64,000 nt of DNA, taken from positions 57,908,546-57,972,545 of the forward strand of contig NC_065884.2 in NCBI RefSeq assembly GCF_932274485.2. The letters run 5' to 3'. Made by a program: the position numbers and the translations under genes. Positions 1 to 11,600 of this stretch are shown one piece after another; the stretch's first letter is position 1; each line of letters begins with the position of its first letter. Under the pieces are notes generated by a model. That model saw only the letters and a program-made list of their open reading frames with translations. It did not search any database and had not been told where the DNA came from. The stretch comes from Patella vulgata (lineage: Eukaryota; Mollusca; Gastropoda; Patellidae).

Positions 1-620
1 GATGTACTGTTTGGGTGAGAGTTTGTCACTAAGAACCAGGTGTACCTTTGTCTTGGCTAATTGTTGCCAAGAGCTAGGTGTACTAGTAAGTGTAAGGACT
101 TGTTGCTAAGAACTAGTTATACTGCTATGGCAAGCCGTTGTTGCTAAGAGCAAGGTGCATGTTCATGTAAGCTTGTGGCTAAGACCTAGAGCTTGTTGCT
201 AAGAGCTAGGTGACCTGTTCTGGTAAGCAGTTATCGCTAAGAGCTATATGTAGACTACTGTAGAGTAATGCCTTGATGCCAAGAGTTAGATATGCTGTTA
301 GGTTATGGCTTGATCATAAGAGCTCGGTGTACTGTTAGGGTACGGGCTTGTTGCCAGAGTTAGGTGTCAATGTTATCTTATGGTCTTACCACTAATATCT
401 AGGTTTACTGTTAGGGGAAGAGCTTGTTGCTAAGAGCTAGGTATAGATTTTGGGTAAGGAGTTGTTCCTAAGAGCTAGGTGTCCTGTTCACGCAAGGGCT
501 TATTACTAACAGTTAGGTGTATTGTTAGAATAAAGGCTTGTCGGTAGAGAAGGTGTATTGTTAGGGTTTGGGTTTGTCATTAAAAGCTAAGAACTTGGTG
601 TACTTTTAGCTTCAAGGCTT
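1..620. repeat. Decayed minisatellite, period about 36-38 bp
   Basis: Degenerate direct repeats of a unit like CTTGTTGCTAAGAGCTAGGT followed by GTACTGTTAGGGTAAGGG. More than 14 units are recognisable with many indels, and the array runs off the left edge. There is no coding frame. Confidence 0.85.
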
Positions 621-1029
621 TGGAGACTCTGTGCTCACAAATATATATCGAAAGGCTTTAACATTAACTGAATTTTATTTTTAATAGCATCTGCGTAAAG
701 AAAAAAATAAAACAATTTCTTTTTAAAAAGAGCCAGATGTATCTATTAAAAGAAATATTTTATTCTCCTATTCAATAACATTTACGTAACAAAATCTATC
801 ACAACTAATAGTTCTCCCCTTCAAATATAACATTTACTTGTTTATTGTACAACTAAAGAGGATAGTCATTATCTTGAAGAACAAACAATGAAGTTCCAGT
901 TATATCAGCTGTCACTCAACAAAAGTTTGGGTACACAGCTTACACATTGAAATCTTTTGCCATGCTTGATAATGGGAGATAATTCATTTTGATAATATTC
1001 TGAAAGACATGATTTGTTATATCTTTATG
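621..1029. other. AT-rich intergenic DNA
   Basis: No open frame, RNA gene or clear repeat is visible in this stretch between the minisatellite and the first MITE. Confidence 0.5.
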
Positions 1030-1405
1030 CCAGTTAAAGAAGTATTATGTAAGATTTAGATAAAGAGATGGTCGTTCTTGCTATAATAGTTTAAAAATAG
1101 ATAATGCAAAATGAATATATTGAACATTTCATTCAAATTACTTTATTCTGAGCGAAGATATTAGCCTTAGAAGGTTTGACAAGATGTGTGTACTAATTGT
1201 AACCACCGTACTGATCATTCAAGTCTTAGCCTTGCTTCACTGTTTTTACATTAAATCATTCAATGGCTGAACAGCTCTAATATAGTTAAAAACGGATGCA
1301 TTCGTTGTCATTAAGAATTGATTATGTTAATAAATGTCTAATTAATAATTTATATAATATTTAAGGCCTAAAGAAATACCTACAATAGGCACATTTAAGT
1401 CTGAA
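1030..1405. repeat. MITE family 2 copy (TTAAAGATRCATTATG ends), diverged
   Basis: Begins AAGAAGTATTATGTAAGATT and includes the family phrases TCTTGCTATAATAGTT and GGCCTAAAGAAA found in other copies. Ends are eroded. Confidence 0.6.
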
Positions 1406-1813
1406 TAAAATGACAGTGTTCGTCCATTACCAGTATATCTTATACTGTATAGAGATAAATAATTATATCAAACATTCTAAAAACATGATTGTGGTTATTT
1501 CTGAAGAGAAAATCAAGCTTTTCAAACATTTTTCAATCTACATGTAATAAAATGAATGTCCGATAAAAGTCATGATTTATTTTATTACTATCACATATCT
1601 GTTGTTCTACAACAACAATAAAGTTTTAATTGCCATATCTGATCATTAACAAGAGTTAAAATACAGATGTGACGTCACCCTTTGATGTTGGCATACCATT
1701 ATTTCAAATAATTGTACGGGCAACTTGCCAATCGTACATTATTTATACTAGTGAAATATTGGACTCACATATTTCACAGTAAAAGCATGTGCAGAGTGTC
1801 TGTATTTTAAGTC

Positions 1814-1927
1814 GTTTAATGGTCTTGAGCTTAAGACATTGCGTAATATATTGTAAAAACACTCGGGCCTCACGGCCCCCTTGTTGTTACAATATATTAC
1901 TTAATGTCTCGCTCTCGACCATTAAAC
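1814..1927. repeat. Inverted repeat with about 41-bp arms and GC-rich loop
   Basis: Left arm GTTTAATGGTCTTGAGCTTA continuing to ATATATTGTAA is mirrored by the right arm ending CTCTCGACCATTAAAC. The loop holds CGGGCCTCACGGCCC, itself a short hairpin. It directly abuts a minus-strand SINE. Confidence 0.75.
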
Positions 1928-1930
1928 AAT

Positions 1931-2128
1931 ACAGAGAGAGAGAAATCGGGTTTAATGTCCACTCGACACAAACTAGGTCATTTTGGGACTGACATATGGT
2001 TCAATTTTATTTCAATAATTCAATAGGGGTCTTTTAGCAGTAGGAGGAAACCAGAAGACCCGGAGAAAACCCACAAGGTTGGACAGGCGACCCTACTCCT
2101 TGTCACGTACAACCAGGGAATCTGATGT
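1931..2128 (-). repeat. SINE-A copy, 3' portion
   Basis: Reads in reverse through the (TC)n tail, the GTTAAACCCC-like box, AATAAAATTGAACCATATG and CCTCGTGGGTTTTCTCCGGG equivalents. The tRNA-like head is missing. Confidence 0.8.
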
Positions 2129-2398
2129 TGTTTCCTTTTATCACATTAATACTATGCATACAGATCTTCTGATATTTTATCTTGTTCGTAAAGAATATCC
2201 TGAAAGAAAAAAAAACAACAAAATATTAACAGGTATAGCTGACTTCAAAACACAGGCATACTTGGAGCCTGTTTCACAAAGTATGCAAATAATTTACTAA
2301 TCAATACAGATAAGTTTTTAATAGACATGAATAGTAAAATTACATGTCCCTCTACATAAACCGTAATTTCCAGGCAATACAAAAAGTTGGAAAATAAA

Positions 2399-2640
2399 GA
2401 GAAAGAGAGAGAAATGGGGTTTAACATTAAGTCATTTCGGGACTAACGTTTGGTTCAATTTTATTTCAACAATTTGCAGTGGGAGGAAACCGGAGGACCT
2501 GGAGAAACCCACGAGGTTAGACAGGCGACCATACTCTTGTCACATTCAAGCGGGCAATCGAAACTATGCCACTTGACTCAATGTTAGCCCTTCTGATCCA
2601 ACGCACACAAGTTAACCATTCGGCCACCCAAACCCCCGGA
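2399..2640 (-). repeat. SINE-A copy, near full length
   Basis: Reverse-strand order: tRNA-like head with A box (GGCCGAATGGTTAAC) and B box (GTTTCGATTGC), the conserved middle, a GTTAAACCCC-type end and a (TC)n tail. It lies directly downstream of the minus-strand gene's stop. Confidence 0.85.
2460..2465 (-). terminator. SINE-borne AATAAA in sense just past the minus-strand gene
   Basis: The SINE at 2399-2640 lies in the same orientation as the upstream gene, 38 bp after its TAA. The SINE body contains GAAATAAAATTG, so it places an AATAAA about 215 bp after the stop codon on the correct strand. Confidence 0.35.
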
Positions 2641-2678
2641 AAAGAAACACAATCAACTCTGATCAAGAAATGACAGTG

Positions 2679-5600
2679 TTACTCACTTCGATTCGGACTT
2701 TTTTTCTTTAGTGAAAGTCTGGATGTTGTTCCATCACCTCTCGGTGTTAATGATCTAAATATACAAATACATGAAATTGTACAATATGAAACAAATCTGT
2801 TTTTTTTACAATCTAGTTATTGTTGACCATTATTGGGTTCTGGTTCTTAATTTGGATTGGCACTATACAAAGATCTAACTACTTCTTTATCAATTCTCAC
2901 TGTGCATCAAAGTCTAATTTTAGGCACTATGATAGGTTCATGAGTCATGAAAAATAGCGAGGTTCACCTATTTTTATTACGTACAGGATTTGAATATTTT
3001 GTTGACATGTGATTTTTAATTGTGGTATGAATTAAATACCATATGGGAATTAAATATGAAAAATAGCGAGGTTCACCTATTTTTATTACGTACGGGATTT
3101 GAATATTTTGTTGACATGTGATTTTTAATTGTGGTATGAATTCTTCTGCTTCAATAACAATAAGAGTTCAGCCCCTTTATTTTCGGTAAAATGTCTGACA
3201 AGAAATATTTTGATATCCCATCACTGTTCATGACTGGATGAAAGGTGAGGTTAGGTCAACTGAACAACTGTTTTAAAATAGTAGTTAGGTCCTTACAGTA
3301 GTGTGAAAGTAAATAACATAAAAACTTGAAAAGCCACTGAGGGATTGAGGAATCCCTTGCGAACTAAAATTTTGTGAAAGTCTCTACAAGGCCTATCAGT
3401 AGTTTAAGTTTGTTTGGTATGACCACAGAGGTTAAATGATGATGTTAAGGAGTAAAAAACAAAAAAAGCTTACTTTTGTTTCTCTGGTGAAGATTTTTCG
3501 GAGGTAGGTTCTAAATCACTTTCTTCTATCTTCTCCTGAAATACAAGAAAAATACCCTTTAATTAAACGATGAACTTCTATTTGAGAAATGATAGATTAA
3601 TGTCCTGACAGTCTTCAAATTGGAGCAGTTCAAGGTATTGTACACTCTACATAGTTCAAGTTAGAGATATTGTACACTCTTCACAGTTCAAGGTAGAGAT
3701 ATTGTACACTCTACATAGTTCAAGTTAGAGATATTGTACACTGAACACAGTTCAAGGCAGAGATATTGTACACTCTACACAGTTCAAGGGAGCGATATTG
3801 TACCCTGAACACAGTTCAAAGTAGCGATATTGTACAGTTCAAAATTAGTTATCAGTAGTCAAAAAGAGCAAGTGTCGACAGACGGATACCCATTCTGCAG
3901 GGGGCATATGAAAAAATATTCCGTAATACTAACCATGTGTGTTTCTCTTGCTATTTTGCCCGACTGGTGGCTTGAAATGTGTTGTGTTGTCTCCCTTTCC
4001 AACGTCAATTTCTTTGTCTCGTCATCACTCATAGAACCAGTTGATGTTCGTCTTGTTCTCATCCGAGTCTCAATACTTCTTGGTGTCTTAGATCTGGTTG
4101 AAGTTTCGTTATCAGAAACCGACTTCATACTTGATCTTTTACTGGGTGTTCGTATCTCGCTAATGTGCGATTCTGATGTTGACCGTTTCCGTAACCCAAT
4201 TGGTGAACGCAATTTGGGACCTGTTGTTTTATGTCCCGTAATCATTTCTTCATCTTCTTTCACGACTTCTAAAATGCCCAACATTTGTTTTCCGGAAAGT
4301 TCTTCATTTTTCTCATTTGAGCTGGAAGCTTTATTGCTCAAAGTGTTTAATGCATCATTTGATCCCTTCCGAGAATTTTTGACTGGTCGTGGAGACACAA
4401 GAGAAGTGAATTGGATATTCTCAGAACTAGATTCAGACGTCCGACTACGACGTTTTGTTTTCAAATGTGTGTCCGATTCAGAGGATGATGTTTTACGTGA
4501 TTTATTCAAATGAACAGCCAAATCAGGAATTTCAGAGATTCTTTTCCTGGAACTTCTAAGCGTTGGCTCCATGTCAGTACTCTCGGAGTCTGATATTATT
4601 GTATATTCTTTGATAGAAGATTCCATCTTCCTGGTTTTGGTGGAAGAAATTAATTGTACATCGCCTTCTTGGTCATCTGCTGTACTTAAAGACTCAACAG
4701 ATGAGGGAGATTTTATATAATCCTCTGCTTTCCAAGATGGCTTCCTGGTTCGACTTACTTTTCTAAGGCTTGGAGATTTACTAGCCTCCACTGAACTCTC
4801 TGACGATAAGTCAATCACTTTGTATTTTGAGATTGTAGGAGTTTGTTGGGTTACTTGTCTTAAAGGGGAAGTTAATTTTGTTGGAGACATAGTTTTAGGC
4901 GATTTTAACCTAGGTGATAAACCAGACTCTTTTGTTGTGGACATCACACCTGACTGCATTTCTCGAACCGGCGATTTAATTTCATTTTGACTGGGTGATC
5001 TAATTTCTGGTTGACTGGGTGATTTCATTTTAGGTGATCTAATTTCCGGTTGACTGGGCGATTTCATTTTAGGTGATCTAATTTCATGTTGACTGGGCGA
5101 TTTCAATTTAGGTGATTTAATTTCTGGATGACTGGGCGATTTCATTTTAGGTGACATAATTTCTGGTTGATTGAGTAATTTCATTTTAGGGGATTTAATT
5201 CCTGGTAATCCCACTTCTAGCTGGACAGGAGAGTTCAATTGAACTGGCCTCAAATTTGCTTGAGTTAGAGATTTCACTTCTGACTGACTGGGTGATTTTA
5301 TATCCGAAATAATGGGTGATTTTATTCCAGAATGATCAGGTGATTTCAGCTTTTGTGACTTAGTGGGTGATTTTGACTTTGGTGAAAGTTCATCTAATAG
5401 GTTAGAAGGTGAAATAACGTTTGAATTTGATGGTGATGTACTAATATATTTGGCAGTTGATCTTAATTTAGGGGAAATAACTAATGCATCATTTGTGGCC
5501 AAGGTTTTCTTGGGAGACTGGACACAAGTTGATTTGTCTGGTGAAGCTGTAATGTGCTTCTTTTTCTTTCTCAAATCATCTGAAGAAACAGCCTTGTCAT

Positions 5601-8600
5601 CCTCCTCACTTAATGTCACTTGTTTTAATTGCCTATTTGGTGATACTATCGCTATCCTTCTTGGACTAGAATTAATAGCAGGGGACTGCATTGTTGGTTT
5701 TCTAGTATTTGCAAACTTTGTTGGACTGACAAAATCTGTTCCATTTAGTGACATGACATTTCCAAAATCCACTTCATCTTTATCATCAGAAATATCCTCC
5801 TCCACTGTCTTTACATTCTGAAAATAAAATAAGACCGAGCTTTAGCATATATTATATGAGAGTAGCCAAATTTCCAAATTTTATCTTATCGATAATATTG
5901 TTGTAATGCAATTTTACCGATCAATGTCAACCAAAGAAAAATTGTGCCCTTTCAACCAAAGCTTTTTATTTATCTATGTTTTAGTCCTTACGAAAGTTTC
6001 CGTATAAAGCTTCAAATACCTATGGGAGTTAATGGCCATTTAACATTAAATAGGACAATTTGGGACGAACATATGGTAGGCCTATATATTTAATTTAATA
6101 CATTTTTTGGCATGGGTTTTTAGAAGCGAGAGGAAATCAGAGTACCATGTATAAGCCTGGGATCAAACCCATGACTTACATAGATAACAAAGCTTATGAT
6201 CTTTAGCGAGCACATGTCCACCCAGCCTCCCTCTCTTGCAGTATTGACATGTATTCGGCATCTATACAACACGATTCAGCAAACTTCAATATATGTGTGT
6301 TCCTACCATCTCACAATCAATGAATGTATTTTTTGTTTTTTTTCCCTTGAAATCTTGTTTGTTTGAATTGCTCTTGAATCAGTCTTAATTTTTAACAAAT
6401 TTGAAACCTTTCATTTCACTCACATTGGGCTACTTTGTGTCGTCAAGAGAAAACATATTACACACAAAGGGCGCGAGATACACACAAAATGTCTGTCATA
6501 AACAATTATCATTCATTTGTCATATGACCATTTTTGTCAATGATTATGATGTTGGGGGTTTCATAACGCTATTGATCTTGGCAATCTTTAAAACAGATAA
6601 AGCAAATTCATTTTGTTTTAGTAGTCGCTTTTACTATTAAATTTTAACCAACTTACTTGATTTTTCTTTTTGTCATTTTTTCCCTTTCTATCCACCATAA
6701 AAATATCACCCATATTATCATCCTCAGATGATATCTACAACATCAAGTATAAATTATACTAATTTCCTTTCACAGATCTGGAATATCTTCTATAAATTTC
6801 GAACAACATCAAGTATAAATTATACTAATTTCCTTTCACAGATCTGGAATATCTTCTATAAATTTCCAACAACATCAAGTATAAATTTATCTGAATTTCC
6901 TTTCACAGATCTTGAATATCTTCTATAAATTTAAATAGATTATTGAAAGGGTGTGTCTTTTACACCCTTGAAAACAATATATTTGAAATGATGAATTTGG
7001 TGATTTCTCTGTTATATTATTTGTAACCATTATCTAGATCTATATATTCAAAAAACATGCATGAAAAATTTGTGGACAAATAAATAATAAGAAGTAGAGG
7101 TACCTGAGCAGAATCAGGTGATCCAAAGAAACTTGTGTCTGATAAATCTGGATTAAATACCAATATGTCATCTTTATTTAACTTCTGTACACTTGCATTG
7201 TCTTCCTCCTCCTCCTCCTCATCTTCATCTCTTATACCTTCATCATCACACAAACTCTGGAGAAATTAATCACAAATTTACATTTGACATTAAAAGGGGG
7301 GGGGGGGGCACAGGTGCCATCACTTATAAGTGACTTTTTGTTTTGACTTAAAATGTAGGTTGACGAACATTAAAGTGTCATTTTAGCATCACAATATTGT
7401 AAAATATGAATCTCTAATAGGAATATCAGTTTGTTATTTACAAAGATATGTTGAATCAAAATTTCATCGATCTATATTGCTCACTATGTAATAAGCCTGT
7501 TGCCATTTTGTTGTAGGTGAACAGAAATTATGGGCCTGTTTTAAATCCAATGAAATCAACGCCGGGAGGTTATCTATTTTGTATTTGGATTTGGTTTTGT
7601 TTTCTTAATTAAAATATGTTAAATGATCAATCTAGGTATATATTAGTTTGATTTAAGCCGTGAGAAATTTGATATTTTAGGGAAAAATGCAAATGACACA
7701 TTGTTACTTAAGTTTTGACAATCTAAACTTTCCATTACTTTCTATTGATTTCAAAATATCATCCCTTTGAACATCAGCCAGTTACTAAAGAATAAGTATT
7801 GCTACTCTGTATAGATCATGCTTTTATAAGTAATTAAAGTGAATGGAGGTTTACTTACATCAATAAGCTTTGATTGTAGAGAATCTGTCATATTATCTAA
7901 TAAATATGTAGAAAGATTATCAACTTCCTCATCTACATCTGTTAACTCTGGTATATGTTCAGCCAGCCATCTTTCTGTTCCTGGTGGTGGAACAATTGTT
8001 CTTGCTTTCTAAGAAAATAAGACAAAACAATATTCTTATGAATCAAATGGTTGATTATAGGCGTAAGAGTTCCGCCAGTCTAATAATAAATTACAAGACT
8101 GAACATAAGCCAAAAGGAACTCACAAAATCAGCACATAATCAGGCACAGAATTGTCTTTTATCTTGTTCAAAATCCCGACAAAAACAAACTGGGGTTATT
8201 CAGACTAGCAACAAAATAATATGTGATTAAATATGGGGGCATAAAAACTCTATAAAGTTGCATTAGGTAAGATCAGATAAAAAGTGGACAGTTCTCGCCA
8301 TAGTAGTTAAAAAATAGATGAAGAAAAGAGAATATGCTGAAAGTTTGTCAAATTACTTCACTCTGAGCCAAGATATCAGCCATACAAGTTTTTGTCTAGC
8401 CACAATTGTCATTACTACGATAATAAACAATGTCTCGATTATCCATTTTTACGGTTGTTTCATCACCCACAAAATGTATTCAAATCCACTAAATATCGGA
8501 GCCCCTGATGGTATCTAGAGTTAATTATGGTCTTTGTCAGTTAAGGCAGATTTATTACATAATGCATGTTTAAGTACTGTGCCCTGTTTCGCATTTAATA

Positions 8601-11600
8601 CACTTAAAAAATAACTTTGCAAGATGAGATCGAAAAATTCTGACCCACGCAGGTGACAACAATATACATCCACCAAATCGTATCTGTATCACTAAGAGAA
8701 TTTGATCATGAATACAGATAAATATTCTACATACTTTTATACCATGTTGAAAAGTAAGCTGAACTTGTTGACTGAGACTATTAATCAGGGCTACAGATAA
8801 AATATATTTTATATATGACTGGCTGTCAGTATTATCTGGAGTCGTCTCTACACAATATCTGTACAAAATAATAAAAAAAAACAATCAGAAGTGAAGGGTT
8901 TGATATCCAATATTATTTTGTTTAAATATTTTGATTGTGCGCAACTGAAGAAGTGGGAGAAAATAGAAGAATCCAGAAAAAAAGCTAGTTGCATACAACT
9001 GAGGACAAACTCAGACGAGGTTTAACATTCACTCAATACAACTTGGGTCATTCCGGGACTTACATTATGGTTCAATTTTATTTCAATATATCAATGCAAG
9101 CAGGGAAACTGTAAAAAAAACCCACAAGGTTGGACAGGCGATCCTACTCCTTGTCACGTACAAGCAGGGAATTGAAACCACGGGTTTGAAATTCATGAAG
9201 GATTTTCTCAGTTCCACACAAAATGGGGGAGATGGGATGCAAAAAGAAATCTACGAATCAATGTTCATACAGGATATGCATCAAATGTCAAATGGGTTTC
9301 CATAATGGCACCATGCTATTGCTAGTCTAATAAGTGAATTGAAATGGGGTTGAACATCCTACTGTTCTGCTCCGACTGGGCTAATGAGAGAGAGAGAGAG
9401 AGAAATGGGGTTTAAGGTCCACTCGACACAAACTAGGTCATTTCGGGACTAACATATGGTTTAATTTTATTTACATAATTCGCTTGCGCGTAGGGGTCTT
9501 TAGCAGTGGGAGGAAACTGGAGGACCCGGAGAAAACCCACGAGGTTGGACAGCGACTGGGCTAATGAAGACGGGCATACGCCATGTAGTGAGCTATGAGA
9601 TAAATTTTTCCTGGACAGAAGCACTATGGTCTACTCTTATTTCGACTTCCAACACCAATGTGTACACAGGACCCCAGTTTTCCATCTCATCCAAATGAAT
9701 ATACAGTGTTCCTTGCTAGGCACTAGGTCCTACACCAGACAAAACGGAACCACATCGGAAAATCATGATGAACTTACTTGGGCAACACAGGGATTGAACA
9801 CAGGACCTTCAGATTAGTGTGACAATGTCTTACTGATAAATCCAACATGGCTCCCACCAGTCTAGGCTAGATCTGAGAGTGAGACATGTGTATCGTCAAA
9901 TTTGTGTACTCTTGTTTATGATGTTGGAGCCATTTCTTCCAAAAAACTATTTAGATAAAGCCATGTAGCCTCACACAAAAAAATAACTTACTGTATTAAA
10001 GGGAAGATGAGTGGAACTTGATCATCTTGCGTCTGAGTTAATTGGAGTAAAACATCATATCTCTGATCGGGAAAATCAGTTGTCATAAAACTTATAAATC
10101 CATATAATAATCTGGACAGTTTTATCTTTACTTCTTCATTTCTAGGTAAAAAAAGAAACAGAAAAATTTCTCAAAAGTCTTATCACCTTGCCAAAAGCTA
10201 ATACTTTAGACCAAAAGTTTAAAGAAGTCAGATCAGGTTCATGAAGGTTAAATGAGCTAAATCTGAAAATCGCCATCACAAAAAGTATCAGTTAATTTGA
10301 CTAAAGTTAAGGCTAATCTCAATAAGGCCATGATATATTAATGATGCAATAAGGAGAGAGAGAGAGAGTAACATATGGTTTAATTTTATTTCAATGATTA
10401 GCTTGCACATAGGGGTCTTTAATATTGGGAGGAAACCAGAGGACCCAGAGAAAACCCACGAGGTTGGACAGGCGACCCTACTCCTTGTCAAGTACAACCA
10501 AGAAATCGAAACCATGCCAGTTGACTCAATTACAGAGCTTATGCTTATGCGCTAACCATTCAGCCATCCAACCCCCTGTTGCGATGAGGTCAACTGCAAT
10601 AATGTCATTAAGTCTTCATGCTTTAAAACAAGTTTTGTTGTCAACTGACACAATGTTATAATAATAAAAAGGTAAAACTTTGACTAACCTAAAGAGGAAT
10701 ACAGACAAATCTAGGTAAACTGATAATAATGATGCTACTAAATCTTTGTAATATGGCTTCTCTTCTTTTACTGCTGACTGTAAAATACAAACAAAACATA
10801 AAATATATTGACTATATGGAATCTTTTGATTAGGAGTATTAAAACTTTCAAAAAGAAAATAAAAGTATATTCATAATAACCTTTGATTCATTTAATTATT
10901 GAAAACCTAAGCACTGGCTTCCTGAGATCAAGGCATTTTGTATATGCCTGAAAAATTTCAGTTAAAACCGCCCCGAATCCTATATCATCTGTGTTGTCTT
11001 CACGGATTAACAGATTGGTGTCACTTTTATAACATAATTTATTTGGAATGGCTCAAGCTTAAATGATTAGTCTTAAACGAAATCAAGTTACGTCAAATTC
11101 TATGAATCAGTAGTGATCACCAAAGTGAGGGTGTATCTTTAAATGCTTTTTCTTTGATTACACTCAAACCTGTATACAGGATCCAGATAACGAAATTATT
11201 CAAATTTACCCAAGGTGTAGAAATAAATGGGGTCAAATGTCTCACTTGCACAATACTTTGGCCATATTAACTTGCCACCTCCACCCTTTTTACCTGCTAT
11301 GATGTTTAGGTCGAGAATGTTTAAATTTACATTTTCTGCCAGATTTTGGTGTATGTTTGACCATATGCAGAATAAATCCAGATAGACAACGCTCATCCAA
11401 ATTTTTATCAGATAATTGTGACATGTTGGGCACTTTGTGACTATAAAGTGGGATATGTTGACCAGAATTCCATGAAATTTTATAAAACTTGTTTGGATTT
11501 TTCAAAAATGGCTTAGTAGGGATTTGTTGATACGTCTATTAGAACTTGTGCATATTAAGTGGGCGGACAAGCTCCAATTTTTGTTTTATTATTACTAATA

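Noticed and set aside
1670-1677. TGACGTCA CRE-type site
   Set aside because: A single palindromic octamer far from any mapped start; no supporting promoter context.
3830-4513. Plus-strand open frame of 227 codons
   Set aside because: It is the mirror of the KSP-tail exon on the minus strand and has no domain or splice context.
5363-5821. Plus-strand open frame of 152 codons
   Set aside because: Also antisense to exon 15 of the minus-strand gene; composition follows from the repeated Ser/Pro codons.
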